A DNA stretch of 64,000 nucleotides from Pseudonocardia sediminis (GTDB lineage Bacteria; Actinomycetota; Actinomycetes; Mycobacteriales; Pseudonocardiaceae): positions 557,001 to 621,000 of the forward strand of contig NZ_SHKL01000001.1 in the NCBI RefSeq assembly GCF_004217185.1, given 5' to 3'. Under the pieces are notes generated by a model. It had not been told where the DNA came from. It saw nothing but the letters and a program-made list of their open reading frames with translations, and did not search any database. Both the position numbers and the translations under genes were made by a program. Shown in pieces: positions 8,593 to 19,062 of the stretch (position 1 is the first letter of the stretch; each line of letters opens with the position of its first letter).

Positions 8593-9339
8593 ATGGCCGT
8601 GTCCCTGCCGACCAGCACCGACGTCCGCAAGGTCCGCGAGCAGCAGGCCGAGGTCGTCCGCACCCCGCTCCTGGCGGTCCTGGGTGTCACCGACTACGCC
8701 TACTCCACCGTGAACAAGGCGGTCACCGACGCCCGGACCCGTGCCACCCAGCGCGCCGAGGAGGTCCAGACCCGCGTCTCGGAGCTCCCGAACGAGATCA
8801 GCGAGCTGCGCAACCGCCTGAGCTCGGAGCACCTGCGCAAGCAGGTCGAGGAGTTCCGCGACCAGGCCGAGGACGTCTACACCGGCTTCGCCGACCGCGG
8901 TGAGAAGGCCTGGGGCCGTCTGCGCAAGCAGCCGCAGGTCAAGCAGGTCATCAGCACGGTCGAGACGCTGACCGAGAAGGTCGACGAGGTCGTGGACGAC
9001 ACCCACGACGCCGCCGAGAAGGCGCTGGGCACCGTCACCCGCGAGACCCGTTCGCTCGGCGAGCGTGCCGCCCGCGGCGCGCAGCAGGTCGCCGGCCAGG
9101 CCGCCGAGGTCGTCACCGAGGTCACCGCCGAGGCGTCGAAGTCCGTCGCCGAGGCGGGCAAGGACGCCGCCGCCGCGATCGACGAGGCCGGTGACGAGGT
9201 CGCCGGCACCACCCGGAGCGCCGCCCGCAAGTCGGCGGTCCGCACCGACCCCAAGGCCACCTCGAAGGGTGTCACCACCCGCAAGCCGGCCACCCGCCGC
9301 GCCGCGACCAACGGCCGCAGCACCAGCACCACCAAGTGA
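8593..9339 (+). CDS. HbhA-like coiled-coil protein with basic C-terminus
   Basis: A 248-residue protein. After a short lead comes TPLLAVLGVTDYAYSTVNK, the helical entry segment shared with mycobacterial heparin-binding haemagglutinin, then long amphipathic helices (about 40-190) with heptad-like E/R/Q/L spacing and the conserved GERA block. The C-terminus (about 205-248) is rich in Arg, Lys, Thr and Ser and lacks the Lys-Ala repeats that bind heparan sulphate in M. tuberculosis, so adhesion is not implied; a lipid-inclusion or envelope role, described for HbhA homologues in non-pathogens, is more plausible. Position after the HTH gene and before DUF2516 supports orthology. Confidence 0.8.
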   Translation: MAVSLPTSTDVRKVREQQAEVVRTPLLAVLGVTDYAYSTVNKAVTDARTRATQRAEEVQTRVSELPNEISELRNRLSSEHLRKQVEEFRDQAEDVYTGFADRGEKAWGRLRKQPQVKQVISTVETLTEKVDEVVDDTHDAAEKALGTVTRETRSLGERAARGAQQVAGQAAEVVTEVTAEASKSVAEAGKDAAAAIDEAGDEVAGTTRSAARKSAVRTDPKATSKGVTTRKPATRRAATNGRSTSTTK

Positions 9340-9381
9340 TCTCCCCGGCGCACCCGTGAGGTGACGCCGTCGATCACGGAC

Positions 9382-9415
9382 ACGCCCCCGGAACCCGTCG
9401 CGGTTCCGGGGGCGT
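9382..9415 (+). terminator. 14-bp hairpin terminator
   Basis: ACGCCCCCGGAACC (9382-9395) pairs perfectly with 9402-9415 after the HbhA-like gene. Confidence 0.8.
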
Positions 9416-9483
9416 CGTCGTGCGCGGGGACCCGGGCCTGTCCGGATTGCCCGGCCGAGGATGACCGCAGGTCCGCGTGCACG

Positions 9484-9489
9484 TAGGCT
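9484..9489 (+). promoter_or_regulatory. -10 element TAGGCT, leaderless DUF2516 mRNA
   Basis: TAGGCT ends six bases before GTG 9496 and no ribosome site is present, the arrangement expected when transcription starts at the start codon. Confidence 0.5.
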
Positions 9490-9495
9490 GGCCCG

Positions 9496-9807
9496 GTGGA
9501 GTTCCTGTACAACCTCGACAGCTACATCGTGATCGGGTTGTGGATCCTGCTCATCCCGGTGGGCGGGTACGCGTTCCTGCACGCGCTGCGCCAGCGCGCG
9601 GACGCCTTCACCGCGGTGGGCAAGCTGACCAAGAACGCCTGGCTGGGCATCACCGGCGTGGCGTTCCTGCTGCTGATCTTCATCACGAACGGGCCCCTGG
9701 GGTCCGGCGCCATCTTCTGGCTGGCCGCGATCGTTGCCGTGCTGGTCTACCTCGTCGACGTGAAGCCCGCCGTCGTCGGGGTGCAGCGCGGCGACCAGCG
9801 CTGGTGA
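9496..9807 (+). CDS. DUF2516 membrane protein (Rv0476-like)
   Basis: A 103-residue protein with three hydrophobic segments (YIVIGLWILLIPVGGYAFLH, then LGITGVAFLLLIFI and IFWLAAIVAVLVYLV) and an acidic-basic tail VDVKPAVVGVQRGDQRW, matching the DUF2516 family. It keeps the position of Rv0476 directly after the hbhA homologue, though a terminator and a new promoter separate them here. GTG 9496 is supported by the leaderless -10. Function unknown. Confidence 0.8.
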   Translation: MEFLYNLDSYIVIGLWILLIPVGGYAFLHALRQRADAFTAVGKLTKNAWLGITGVAFLLLIFITNGPLGSGAIFWLAAIVAVLVYLVDVKPAVVGVQRGDQRW

Positions 9808-9820
9808 GCCGGTCGGTCCC

Positions 9821-10369
9821 GTGAGCCGGTCGGTCCTGGGGACCCTCGACGTCATCGCCGCCCCCGAACGCCCGGATCTGCTGGCCGCCCCGACGGCTGC
9901 GGCCCTGGCCGCACTGGGCGCGGAGCGGGCCGGCCGGATCGGGGTCGCGGAGATCGACCCGGACCTGGCCGACACCGCCGCGTTCTGCCAGGCCTACGGA
10001 TCGCCGCCCGAGTTCTCCGCGAACTGCGTCGTCGTCTCCGGCAAGCGTGCCGGGGAGACCCGCTACGCCGCCTGCCTGGTCCTCGCGACCACGCGGGCGG
10101 ACGTCAACGGCGTGGTGCGCAAGCGTCTCGACGTCCGCAAGGCGTCGTTCGCGCCGATGGACGACGCCGTCGACCTGACCGGCATGGCCTACGGCGGCAT
10201 CACGCCGCTCGGCCTGCCGGAGGGCTGGCCGCTCTGGATCGCGCCGGAGGTCGCGGCGGCCGAGGCCGTCGTTCTCGGCAGCGGGATCCGCGGCTCGAAG
10301 CTCGCCGTCCCCGGGGACATCCTCGTCGCGCTCCCGAACGCCGAGGTCGTCGAGGCGCTCGCCCGCTGA
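9821..10369 (+). CDS. YbaK/EbsC-family aminoacyl-tRNA deacylase
   Basis: A 182-residue protein with a complete YbaK fold: the FCQAYGSPPEFSANCVVV strand region, the lysine-bearing RKRLDVRKASFAP motif and the glycine-rich VDLTGMAYGGITPLGLP loop. Members hydrolyse mischarged tRNAs (Cys-tRNA-Pro and similar) as trans-editing factors; the exact substrate cannot be read here. GTG 9821 lies 13 bp after the DUF2516 stop codon, so translation may be coupled. An early frame carries the sequence VIAAPERPDLL, which is a short extension before the domain. Confidence 0.8.
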   Translation: MSRSVLGTLDVIAAPERPDLLAAPTAAALAALGAERAGRIGVAEIDPDLADTAAFCQAYGSPPEFSANCVVVSGKRAGETRYAACLVLATTRADVNGVVRKRLDVRKASFAPMDDAVDLTGMAYGGITPLGLPEGWPLWIAPEVAAAEAVVLGSGIRGSKLAVPGDILVALPNAEVVEALAR

Positions 10370-10411
10370 CCTGCGCCCCGTCCGGCGGGCGTTCGCTCTG
10401 GGCGGATTTAC

Positions 10412-10433
10412 TTGAACGCTGGAATGAGTTCAA
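10412..10433. promoter_or_regulatory. Inverted repeat TTGAAC-N10-GTTCAA before lon
   Basis: Perfect 6-bp arms 23-45 bp upstream of the lon start. In Streptomyces, lon is controlled by HspR through the HAIR element (CTTGAGT-N7-ACTCAAG); this site resembles it but has different spacing, so another heat-shock or ClgR-type regulator is possible. Confidence 0.4.
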
Positions 10434-10455
10434 CGGTGTAAGCGTTGAGCCGGAC

Positions 10456-12825
<2,370 letters not shown>

Positions 12826-12837
12826 TCCGCACACGAC

Positions 12838-12872
12838 ACGGCCCGTCCACCGGAACACGGTGGGCGGGCCGT
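12838..12872 (+). terminator. Hairpin terminator after lon
   Basis: ACGGCCCGTCCACCG (12838-12852) pairs with 12858-12872 (one G.T) around GAACA. Confidence 0.8.
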
Positions 12873-12898
12873 TCGCGTGCGCGGGCCGGTGCCGGACT

Positions 12899-12965
12899 GC
12901 ACGGTGAGATGACGCTGGTTGCTCTCCGCCGTCGGCGCAGAGCCATGAACGTCATCTCACCGTGC
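12899..12965. repeat. 57-bp palindromic repeat element, copy 1
   Basis: Outer arms 12899-12914 and 12950-12965 pair perfectly over 16 bp (core GTGAGATGACG / CGTCATCTCAC); inside, GCTCT-c-CGCCG pairs with CGGCG-c-AGAGC, giving a two-stage hairpin. The core 12904-12960 matches copy 2 in reverse complement at 53 of 57 positions. The stop codon of the neighbouring minus-strand gene lies inside it. Confidence 0.85.
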
Positions 12966-13857
12966 GGTGGTTCCCGAGAGTCAGGCCCAGCGCGCCGGCG
13001 ACGTCGGCGACGATCCGGTCCGGCTCGTCGCGGATCTCGAACCGGGTGTAGCGGTAGATCCGCCATCCGGCCGAGACCAGCCGGGTGTAGCGACCGGCAT
13101 CGCGCAGCACCCGCTCCGGACGGGTGTGGTCGGCGCCCTCGTACTCGATGCCGACCCGGTGCGCGGGGTAGGCGAGGTCGATCCAGACGGCGCGGAGCCG
13201 GTCGTCGTCGAGCACCGGGTGCTGAACCCGGGGAGCCGGAAGGCCCGAGCGGGTCAGCAGCAGCCGCAAGCGGGTCTCCGGCGGGGAGCCGGACTTCGGA
13301 TCGGCGAGGGCCAGGACGTCGGGCAGCCTCCGGACGCCGCGGGCCCGCCGGTACCGGACGGCGAAGTTCAGCAGAAGGTCCGGCGAGAATCCGTGCACCC
13401 GGGCCAGCGCGTCCACCGCCACGACCGCCTCGACCAGGCTGAGCCGGCACCCGAGATCGAACGCCGTGCGCAGTGGCGTCGTGACCGGAAGGCCGCCCAC
13501 CTCGGTGACCTCACCCGGGTGCAGCCGGTCCCGCCGGACGACGACGCCCGCGCGGGAACGCAGTCCGCCTGCCGGGACCGCGATCTCGGCAGGGGCGCCG
13601 AACGGTGCGCAGGACGCCCCGAGCAGCTCCGCGGCGGAGAACCCGCACAGCACGCCGTCGCCACGGGTCCACCGGTACGCGGCATGGGAGAGCAGCGTCA
13701 GGTCCGGGTCGGACCTTCCGCGGAGGCCGTACACGTCGGGAAGTAACCGCCGGAACGCGGCCCCGTGCAGGACACGCCAGTCGACCAGTCCGGCTGCGAC
13801 CGCGTCCGAGCCACGGAACGCGATGGGGAAGCCGGGAACGGTCACGGCGGGGAGCAT
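12952..13857 (-). CDS. DUF559-type endonuclease-fold protein
   Basis: A 301-residue protein. The C-terminal third matches the DUF559 / Vsr-like PD-(D/E)XK fold: VWIDLAYPAHRVGIEYEG supplies the D and E-x-E acidic residues, followed by HTRPERVLRDAGRYTRLVSAGW and IYRYTRFEI. The N-terminal two thirds (GFSAAELLGASCAPFG, then GLPVTTPLRTAFDLGCRLS) is the usual AbiEi-like companion region of these actinobacterial proteins. DNA cleavage is inferred, not known. ATG 13857 is chosen because it precedes the conserved PGFPIAFRG start; the ribosome site is weak. The last codons and the stop are contributed by a palindromic repeat, and a second inverted copy lies upstream, so the gene sits alone inside a repeat-bounded unit. 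Confidence 0.75.
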   Translation of the reverse strand: MLPAVTVPGFPIAFRGSDAVAAGLVDWRVLHGAAFRRLLPDVYGLRGRSDPDLTLLSHAAYRWTRGDGVLCGFSAAELLGASCAPFGAPAEIAVPAGGLRSRAGVVVRRDRLHPGEVTEVGGLPVTTPLRTAFDLGCRLSLVEAVVAVDALARVHGFSPDLLLNFAVRYRRARGVRRLPDVLALADPKSGSPPETRLRLLLTRSGLPAPRVQHPVLDDDRLRAVWIDLAYPAHRVGIEYEGADHTRPERVLRDAGRYTRLVSAGWRIYRYTRFEIRDEPDRIVADVAGALGLTLGNHRTVR

Positions 13858-13918
13858 GACCGGGGCGCGGACCGGACGTGGTCGTTCCGCGGATTCGCGA
13901 TCCGCGCGTGAACGACAC

Positions 13919-13977
13919 CGTGAGATGACGTCCATGGCTCTGCGCCCACGGCGGAGCGCAATCAGCGTCATCTCACG
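13919..13977. repeat. 57-bp palindromic repeat element, copy 2 (inverted)
   Basis: Arms CGTGAGATGACG (13919-13930) and CGTCATCTCACG (13966-13977). Core 13920-13976 is copy 1 in opposite orientation with four substitutions. It lies 60 bp upstream of the DUF559-type gene. Confidence 0.85.
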
Positions 13978-14017
13978 CGCAGGCGCGGAGACGGGGTGGG
14001 GCCCGCCCCCGCGCCGG

Positions 14018-14908
14018 CTAGCGGAAGACGATCGTGCGGTTGCCCTGGACGAGGATGCGGTCCTCCAGGTGCCAGCGGAGGCCGCGGGCCAGGACAAGAC
14101 GTTCGATGTCACGGCCGCGGCGGACCATGTCGGCGGCGGTGTCGCCGTGGTCGACGCGGATGACGTCCTGCTCGATGATCGGGCCGGCGTCGAGGTCGGC
14201 GGTGGCGTAGTGGCACGTCGCGCCGATCAGCTTCACGCCGCGGGTGTGCGCCTGGTGGTAGGGCCGCGCACCGGCGAACGAGGGCAGGAAGCTGTGGTGG
14301 ATGTTGATCGCGCGGCCGGCCCACTCCTCGCACAGGTGCGCGGGCAGGATCTGCATGAAGCGGGCCATCACGACCGCGTCCGGGTCGTCGGCGGCGACCA
14401 TCTCGCGGATCTTCTCGAACGCGGTGACCTTGCCCGCCTCGCGGTGCGGGTCGCCCGGGCGCGGGAACGGCACGTGGTGGAACGGCACGCCGTGTGCGGT
14501 GACCAGCGGTTCCAGGCTCTCGTGATTGCCGATCACCCGCGTGATCTGGGCCGGGAGCTCGCCGGTCCAGGCCCGTCCGAGGAGGTCGTGCAGGCAGTGC
14601 TCGTCGCGGGTGGCGAGCAGGACGACGCGCTTGCGCTCGCCGGTGTCGCTGATCCGGTAGGTGCCGCCGAGCTCGGTGGCGACGGCGTCGAACCGCGCCC
14701 GCAGCTCGTCGACCCCGAACGGCACCGACGCCGCGTCGACGACCTGGCGGGTGCAGAACACCTTCGCGTCGACGTCGGCGTGGTAGCCGGCCTCGGTGAT
14801 CCAGGCACCCAGGTCGGCCAGGAACCCGGAGATCCGGGCGACGATGCCGGTCCGGTCCGGGCAGCTCAGCGTGATGACGTAACGACGGTCCTCGGGCGGT
14901 GGCGGCAC
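14018..14908 (-). CDS. purU: Formyltetrahydrofolate deformylase
   Basis: A 296-residue PurU of normal length: N-terminal ACT domain (VITLSCPDRTGIVARISGFL) and a C-terminal formyltransferase-like hydrolase domain with the catalytic set NIHHSFLPSFAGARPYHQAHTRG (Asn-His) and LDAGPIIEQD (Asp). It converts 10-formyl-THF to THF plus formate, balancing one-carbon pools and feeding formate to purine synthesis. GTG 14908 lies three bases after the stop of the upstream DUF2505 gene, so the two are a translationally coupled pair. Confidence 0.95.
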   Translation of the reverse strand: MPPPPEDRRYVITLSCPDRTGIVARISGFLADLGAWITEAGYHADVDAKVFCTRQVVDAASVPFGVDELRARFDAVATELGGTYRISDTGERKRVVLLATRDEHCLHDLLGRAWTGELPAQITRVIGNHESLEPLVTAHGVPFHHVPFPRPGDPHREAGKVTAFEKIREMVAADDPDAVVMARFMQILPAHLCEEWAGRAINIHHSFLPSFAGARPYHQAHTRGVKLIGATCHYATADLDAGPIIEQDVIRVDHGDTAADMVRRGRDIERLVLARGLRWHLEDRILVQGNRTIVFR

Positions 14909-14911
14909 GCG

Positions 14912-15412
14912 TCAGGCCTGGATCTGCTCGAGCGTGAAACCGGTCTCGGCCGCGAGCAGCTGCTTGATCTGCTCGCCGACGGCCTCCTCGATCTTCGCGC
15001 CGACGATCGGGACCTTCACCGTCACCACGATGTTCACGGCGAACTCGCTGCCGCCGTCGGCGTCGGCGATCCGCATGGTGGCCTTCGCGGTGGCCGGGGT
15101 GCCGGCGATCGCGACGCGCGCGACGCCGTCGTAACCGCCCTGCGCGGACGGCGCCCACGTCTCGGTCCGCTTGATGACGACGTCGCCACCGGGGATCAGC
15201 TTGGTCACCATGGCGGGGAGGTCCTGCTGGTCGATGCCGTGGCGCAGGGTGTACTTGACGCCCTCGCCGTCGGGCTCGTACTCCAGCAGCGCCGCGCCCG
15301 GGCCGCCCATCTGGACCAGCCGCTTCTCCAGGACCTCTTTGTCCACCATCGTCGCGTAGACGCGCTGCGCCGGATGCGCGGTGGTGGAGCGGTAGTCGAT
15401 CGAGCTAGGCAT
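14912..15412 (-). CDS. DUF2505 (SRPBCC-like) protein, Rv0481c-like
   Basis: A 166-residue soluble protein of the DUF2505 family, predicted to adopt a lipid- or ligand-binding START/SRPBCC fold (opening IDYRSTTAHPAQRVYATMVD, a conserved GGDVVIKRTETW strand and a C-terminal amphipathic helix ending in EEAVGEQIKQLLAAE). It diverges from murB by 23 bp, exactly as Rv0481c and murB are arranged in M. tuberculosis. Function unknown. Confidence 0.85.
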   Translation of the reverse strand: MPSSIDYRSTTAHPAQRVYATMVDKEVLEKRLVQMGGPGAALLEYEPDGEGVKYTLRHGIDQQDLPAMVTKLIPGGDVVIKRTETWAPSAQGGYDGVARVAIAGTPATAKATMRIADADGGSEFAVNIVVTVKVPIVGAKIEEAVGEQIKQLLAAETGFTLEQIQA

Positions 15413-15435
15413 GGGCGGAGGCTACCGTTGTGTCC

Positions 15436-16482
15436 GTGAGCGCACCCACCTCGATCGACGCCCGGCTCTCCGCGCACACGACGTTGCGTCTAGGGGGACC
15501 GGCCTCGCGTCTGGTCACCGCGGCCGACGCCGACGCCGTGGTGGCCGCCGTCGCCGCGGCGGACGCGGCCGGGGAGCGGGTGCTGCTGCTCGGGGGCGGA
15601 TCGAACCTGGTCGTCGCCGACGCCGGGTTCGACGGCACCGCCGTGCTGCTCGCGAGCACGGGCGTGCACACCGAGCCGCGGCCGGACGGCTCCGTCGTCG
15701 TCACGGTCGAGGCGGGCGAGGACTGGGACGCCGTCGTCGCGGCGACGGTCGCGCAGGGCCTGGGCGGGTTCGAGTGCCTGTCCGGCATCCCGGGCCGCAC
15801 CGGTGCGACGCCGGTGCAGAACGTCGGCGCGTACGGCGTCGAGATCTCCGACCTGCTCGTCGACGTCGACCTCTACGACCGCCGCTCGGGCACCGTCCGC
15901 GAGCACGTCCCGGCCGCCGAGCTGGGGCTGGGCTACCGGACGTCGGTGCTCAAGGGCCGCGACGACGCCATCGTGCTGCGGGTCCGGTTCGCGCTGAGCG
16001 CCGACGGCCTGTCCGCACCGATCCGCTACGCCGAGCTGGCGCGCACCCTCGGCGTCACCGCGGGGGAGCGGGTGTCCCCGGCCGCGGCCCGCGAGGCGGT
16101 GCTGGACCTGCGCCGGGGCAAGGGCATGGTGCTCGACGCCGCCGACCACGACACGTGGAGCGCCGGGTCGTTCTTCACCAATCCGATCCTGCCGGTGGCC
16201 GACGCCCCGCAGGTCGAGGGCCTGACCGCGTGGCCGGCGGGGGAGGGGTTCGTCAAGCTGTCCGCGGCCGGGTTGATCCAGCAGGCCGGTTTCACGCGCG
16301 GGCACGCCGGGCCGGGTGGGCGGGTCGCGCTGTCGAGCCGGCACGTGCTGGCCCTGACCCACCGCGGCGGCGGGCACACCGAGGACCTCCTGGCACTCGC
16401 CCGCGAGGTCCGCGACGGCGTCGCCGAGCGGTTCGGCGTGACGCTGCACCCGGAACCCGTGCTGGTCGGCTGCTCCCTCTGA
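15436..16482 (+). CDS. murB: UDP-N-acetylenolpyruvoylglucosamine reductase
   Basis: A 348-residue MurB. FAD-binding motifs LLGGGSNLVVAD and GIPGRTGATPVQNVGAYG, the catalytic serine in AGSFFTNP and the terminal glutamate in HPEPVLVG are present. It reduces the enolpyruvyl ether to UDP-MurNAc, the second committed step of peptidoglycan precursor synthesis, with NADPH. Two in-frame GTG codons compete: 15436 is preferred because TACCGT (15423-15428) seven bases before it looks like a leaderless -10; 15430 is the alternative. The following L,D-transpeptidase keeps the pair in one wall-building locus. Confidence 0.95.
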   Translation: MSAPTSIDARLSAHTTLRLGGPASRLVTAADADAVVAAVAAADAAGERVLLLGGGSNLVVADAGFDGTAVLLASTGVHTEPRPDGSVVVTVEAGEDWDAVVAATVAQGLGGFECLSGIPGRTGATPVQNVGAYGVEISDLLVDVDLYDRRSGTVREHVPAAELGLGYRTSVLKGRDDAIVLRVRFALSADGLSAPIRYAELARTLGVTAGERVSPAAAREAVLDLRRGKGMVLDAADHDTWSAGSFFTNPILPVADAPQVEGLTAWPAGEGFVKLSAAGLIQQAGFTRGHAGPGGRVALSSRHVLALTHRGGGHTEDLLALAREVRDGVAERFGVTLHPEPVLVGCSL

Positions 16483-16653
16483 GCGCTGCCGGCTTGGGAG
16501 TCGTCGGCCCCGAGGTCCGCCGCCTCCGGGATCCGCCGCGCGGACGAACCGGTGCCCGCGTACGGTCGGCCGGCGCGTTCCCCCGTCCGCGTGGGCAACC
16601 TGCGTCGGCCCCGGCCGTCAGAGCAGGGGGGAGCGACGATCTCGGGGGGACAC

Positions 16654-17814
16654 ATGCGACGGCTGCTGATCGTGGCGGTGGCGATCATCGGCGTCCTGGG
16701 CGTGGTCACGGCGGTCGCGACGGCGGGCGGACGACCCGGGCTCGGCACCGCTCCGACCGGCCCGGACACAGCGGTGAGCTATGAACCCGCCGCGGGCGCG
16801 ACCGGGCTGAACCCGACGGCGCCGGTGGCGGTCCGCGCCGCCGAGGGCACCCTGGACCGGGTCGCCCTGAGCGATCCGGACGGCGATCCCGTCGAGGGCG
16901 GGCTGAACGCCGAGCGCACCGCGTGGACGGCGTCCGAGCCGCTCGACTACGCCACTACCTACACCTGGTCCGGCCGCGCGACCGGCGGCGACGGCGAGGT
17001 GGTCCCGCTGCAGGGCACCGTCGCGACCCTGACGCCGGCCGAGGAGGTCCGCGGCACGCTGAACATCGGCGACGACCGCACCGTCGGCGTCGCCGCACCG
17101 ATCGAGATCCAGTTCGACACCCACGTCGACGACCGGGCCGCCGTCGAGCGACGCCTGACGGTCACCACCTCCCGCGAGGTCGAGGGCGCATGGGGCTGGC
17201 TGCCGGACGAGAACGGGGGCTCGCGGGTGCACTGGCGGCCGCGGGAGTACTGGCCGGCGAACACCGACGTCACCGTCGACGCACCGCTCTACGGCGTCGA
17301 CTACGGCGGCGGGAAGTTCGGTCAGTCCGACCTGACCAGCGCGTTCACCATCGGGCGCAAGCAGGTCGTGAAGGCCGACACCGGGTCGTTCCGGATGGTG
17401 GTCGAGCGCGACGGGAAGCAGGTCGGGAGCTACCCGGCGAGCTACGGGCTGGGCTCGGACCCGAACCGCAACACCCGCTCCGGCATCCACGTCGTCACCG
17501 AGAAGTTCACCGACAAGCGGATGGTGAGCGCGCAGTACGGCTACGACGTGATGGAGAAGTGGGCCGTGCGGATGAGCAACAACGGCGAGTTCATCCACGC
17601 CAACCCGGCGTCGTCGGGAGCGCAGGGCTCGTCGAACGTGACGCACGGCTGCGTCAACCTCTCCCTCGCCGACGCGAAGGCCTACTACGACACCGCGCTC
17701 TACGGCGACCCGGTCGAGGTCACCGGCACGCCCGTTCAGCTCTCGCCGAAGGACGGCGACGTCTGGGACTGGACGCTGAGCTGGGAGAAGTGGCAGCAGC
17801 TCTCGGCCCTGTGA
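16654..17814 (+). CDS. L,D-transpeptidase (LprQ/LdtMt5-like)
   Basis: A 386-residue extracellular enzyme. An uncleaved-looking N-terminal hydrophobic helix (LLIVAVAIIGVLGVV) anchors it, two Ig-like domains follow (about 45-245), and the YkuD catalytic domain carries IHANP...NVTHGCVNLS with the nucleophile Cys at about 333. It makes 3-3 cross-links between peptidoglycan stems. M. tuberculosis LprQ in the same position is a lipoprotein; here no lipobox cysteine is visible. ATG 16654 follows a GGGGGGA site. Confidence 0.92.
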   Translation: MRRLLIVAVAIIGVLGVVTAVATAGGRPGLGTAPTGPDTAVSYEPAAGATGLNPTAPVAVRAAEGTLDRVALSDPDGDPVEGGLNAERTAWTASEPLDYATTYTWSGRATGGDGEVVPLQGTVATLTPAEEVRGTLNIGDDRTVGVAAPIEIQFDTHVDDRAAVERRLTVTTSREVEGAWGWLPDENGGSRVHWRPREYWPANTDVTVDAPLYGVDYGGGKFGQSDLTSAFTIGRKQVVKADTGSFRMVVERDGKQVGSYPASYGLGSDPNRNTRSGIHVVTEKFTDKRMVSAQYGYDVMEKWAVRMSNNGEFIHANPASSGAQGSSNVTHGCVNLSLADAKAYYDTALYGDPVEVTGTPVQLSPKDGDVWDWTLSWEKWQQLSAL

Positions 17815-17937
17815 GTCGAGACCTGTGAGTCGTGCGCGGGGAGTCCGGAGCCGCAAGCTCGGCGCGGGGATCGAGCCGCTCGTCCCGGCGTGACCGGGAC
17901 CGCGGTTCGCCCGTCGGTGTGACGGGTACGCGTCCGC

Positions 17938-18168
17938 ATGAGCGATCGAACCGTCAGCCCCGAGGACCGGCAGTCCGCCGACGAGCACGCGGCCAGCCGC
18001 GCGACGCCGCTGCCCGAGGAGGCCGCCGGCGCGCCGACCACCGGTGACCCGCGGGACAGCGCCGCGGAGATCCTGCGCGAGTCCGAGGAACGGATGGCCG
18101 GCGCCGTCTCCGGGGACGAGCCCGGTGACGACGCCGATCAGAACCGTCGCTCGGAGGAGACGCTCTAG
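17938..18168 (+). CDS. Small acidic conserved hypothetical protein
   Basis: A 76-residue hydrophilic, acidic protein (TPLPEEAAGAPTTGDPRDSA, then AEILRESEERM and the end RRSEETL). Small proteins of this pattern, with an LPEE-x-AG-DPxxxAxxIL core and an RRSEETx tail, are common in actinobacteria and have no known function; they are predicted largely disordered. ATG 17938. Its TAG stop overlaps the stop of the convergent SDR gene in the single tetramer CTAG (18165-18168), so no terminator separates them. Confidence 0.65.
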   Translation: MSDRTVSPEDRQSADEHAASRATPLPEEAAGAPTTGDPRDSAAEILRESEERMAGAVSGDEPGDDADQNRRSEETL

Positions 18169-18911
18169 TTCGTCCGGTGCGCTCGCGACCCGGAGGCCTG
18201 GGCTCGCGGCTTGAGCACGATCTGGTCCAGGTTGACGTGCGAGGGACGGGTCGCGGCGAACGCGATCGTCTCCGCGACGTCGTCCGGGGTCAGCGGGGTG
18301 ATGCCCTGATAGACCTTCGCCGCGCGCTCCTCGTCGCCCTTGAACCGGACCAGTGAGAAGTCGGTCTCGACCATCCCGGGCAGGATCTCGGTGACCCGGA
18401 TCGGGCGGCCCAGCAGCTCCCCGCGCAGCGTGCGGTGCAGCATCGCCTGCGCGTGCTTGGCCCCGGTGTAGCCGGCGCCGTTGTCGTAGGGCTCGAGCGC
18501 GGCGATCGAGGTGACGGTGATGATGTGCCCGTCGCCGGACGCGTCCAGCTTCGGCAGCAGCGCCTTGGTCAGGCGCAGCGTGCCCATCACGTTCGTCTCC
18601 CACATCCAGCGCCAGTCGTCCTCGTCGGCCTCGGCGACCGGGGCCAGGCCCTTCGCGCCGCCGGCGTTGTTGACCAGGAGCTTGACCTCGGGTACGGCGC
18701 CGGTGAACGCGGCGACCGAGTCGGCGTCGGTGACGTCGAGAGCGATCGCGGTGCCGTCGATCTCCTTCGCGATCTCCTCGCACTTCTCGACGCGGCGGGC
18801 GCCGAGCACCACGTGGAACCCGGCCGCGCCCAGTGCGCGCGCGGTCGAGGCGCCGATCCCGGAGCTCGCGCCGGTGACGACGGCGGTCGGACGGTCGTTC
18901 GCAGAAGCCAT
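18165..18911 (-). CDS. SDR family oxidoreductase (Rv0484c-like)
   Basis: A 248-residue classical short-chain dehydrogenase: TGASSGIGAST cofactor motif, NNAGG, the serine in VTSIAAL, and YTGAKHA with catalytic Tyr and Lys. ARRVEKC after strand 2 suggests NADP preference. The order murB, L,D-transpeptidase, SDR equals Rv0482-Rv0484c, so it is the likely orthologue of Rv0484c; substrate unknown. ATG 18911; the upstream gene is divergent. Confidence 0.85.
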   Translation of the reverse strand: MASANDRPTAVVTGASSGIGASTARALGAAGFHVVLGARRVEKCEEIAKEIDGTAIALDVTDADSVAAFTGAVPEVKLLVNNAGGAKGLAPVAEADEDDWRWMWETNVMGTLRLTKALLPKLDASGDGHIITVTSIAALEPYDNGAGYTGAKHAQAMLHRTLRGELLGRPIRVTEILPGMVETDFSLVRFKGDEERAAKVYQGITPLTPDDVAETIAFAATRPSHVNLDQIVLKPRAQASGSRAHRTN

Positions 18912-19012
18912 GCGATCACCCTAGGAGAGCCGCCGTCCCGACGCCGCGCGTGCGCGGCTCGTGCGCGGACATCGCTGCCGGAGCGACGATTTCCGCGCAC
19001 GGGCAGGTGGTG

Positions 19013-19026
19013 GACATCGCGATGTC
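19013..19026. promoter_or_regulatory. 14-bp perfect palindrome before phoD
   Basis: GACATCGCGATGTC, 36 bp upstream of the phoD start, with further GGACAT copies at about 18967 and 19034. It could be an operator; no regulator is identified. Confidence 0.35.
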
Positions 19027-19062
19027 GACGATCGGACATGTCGGCGACAGAGCGTCACCTCC

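Noticed and set aside
12899-12965. The palindromic element as a simple lon or DUF559 terminator
   Set aside because: lon already has its own terminator at 12838-12872, and a nearly identical inverted copy stands upstream of the DUF559 gene, where a terminator would make no sense.
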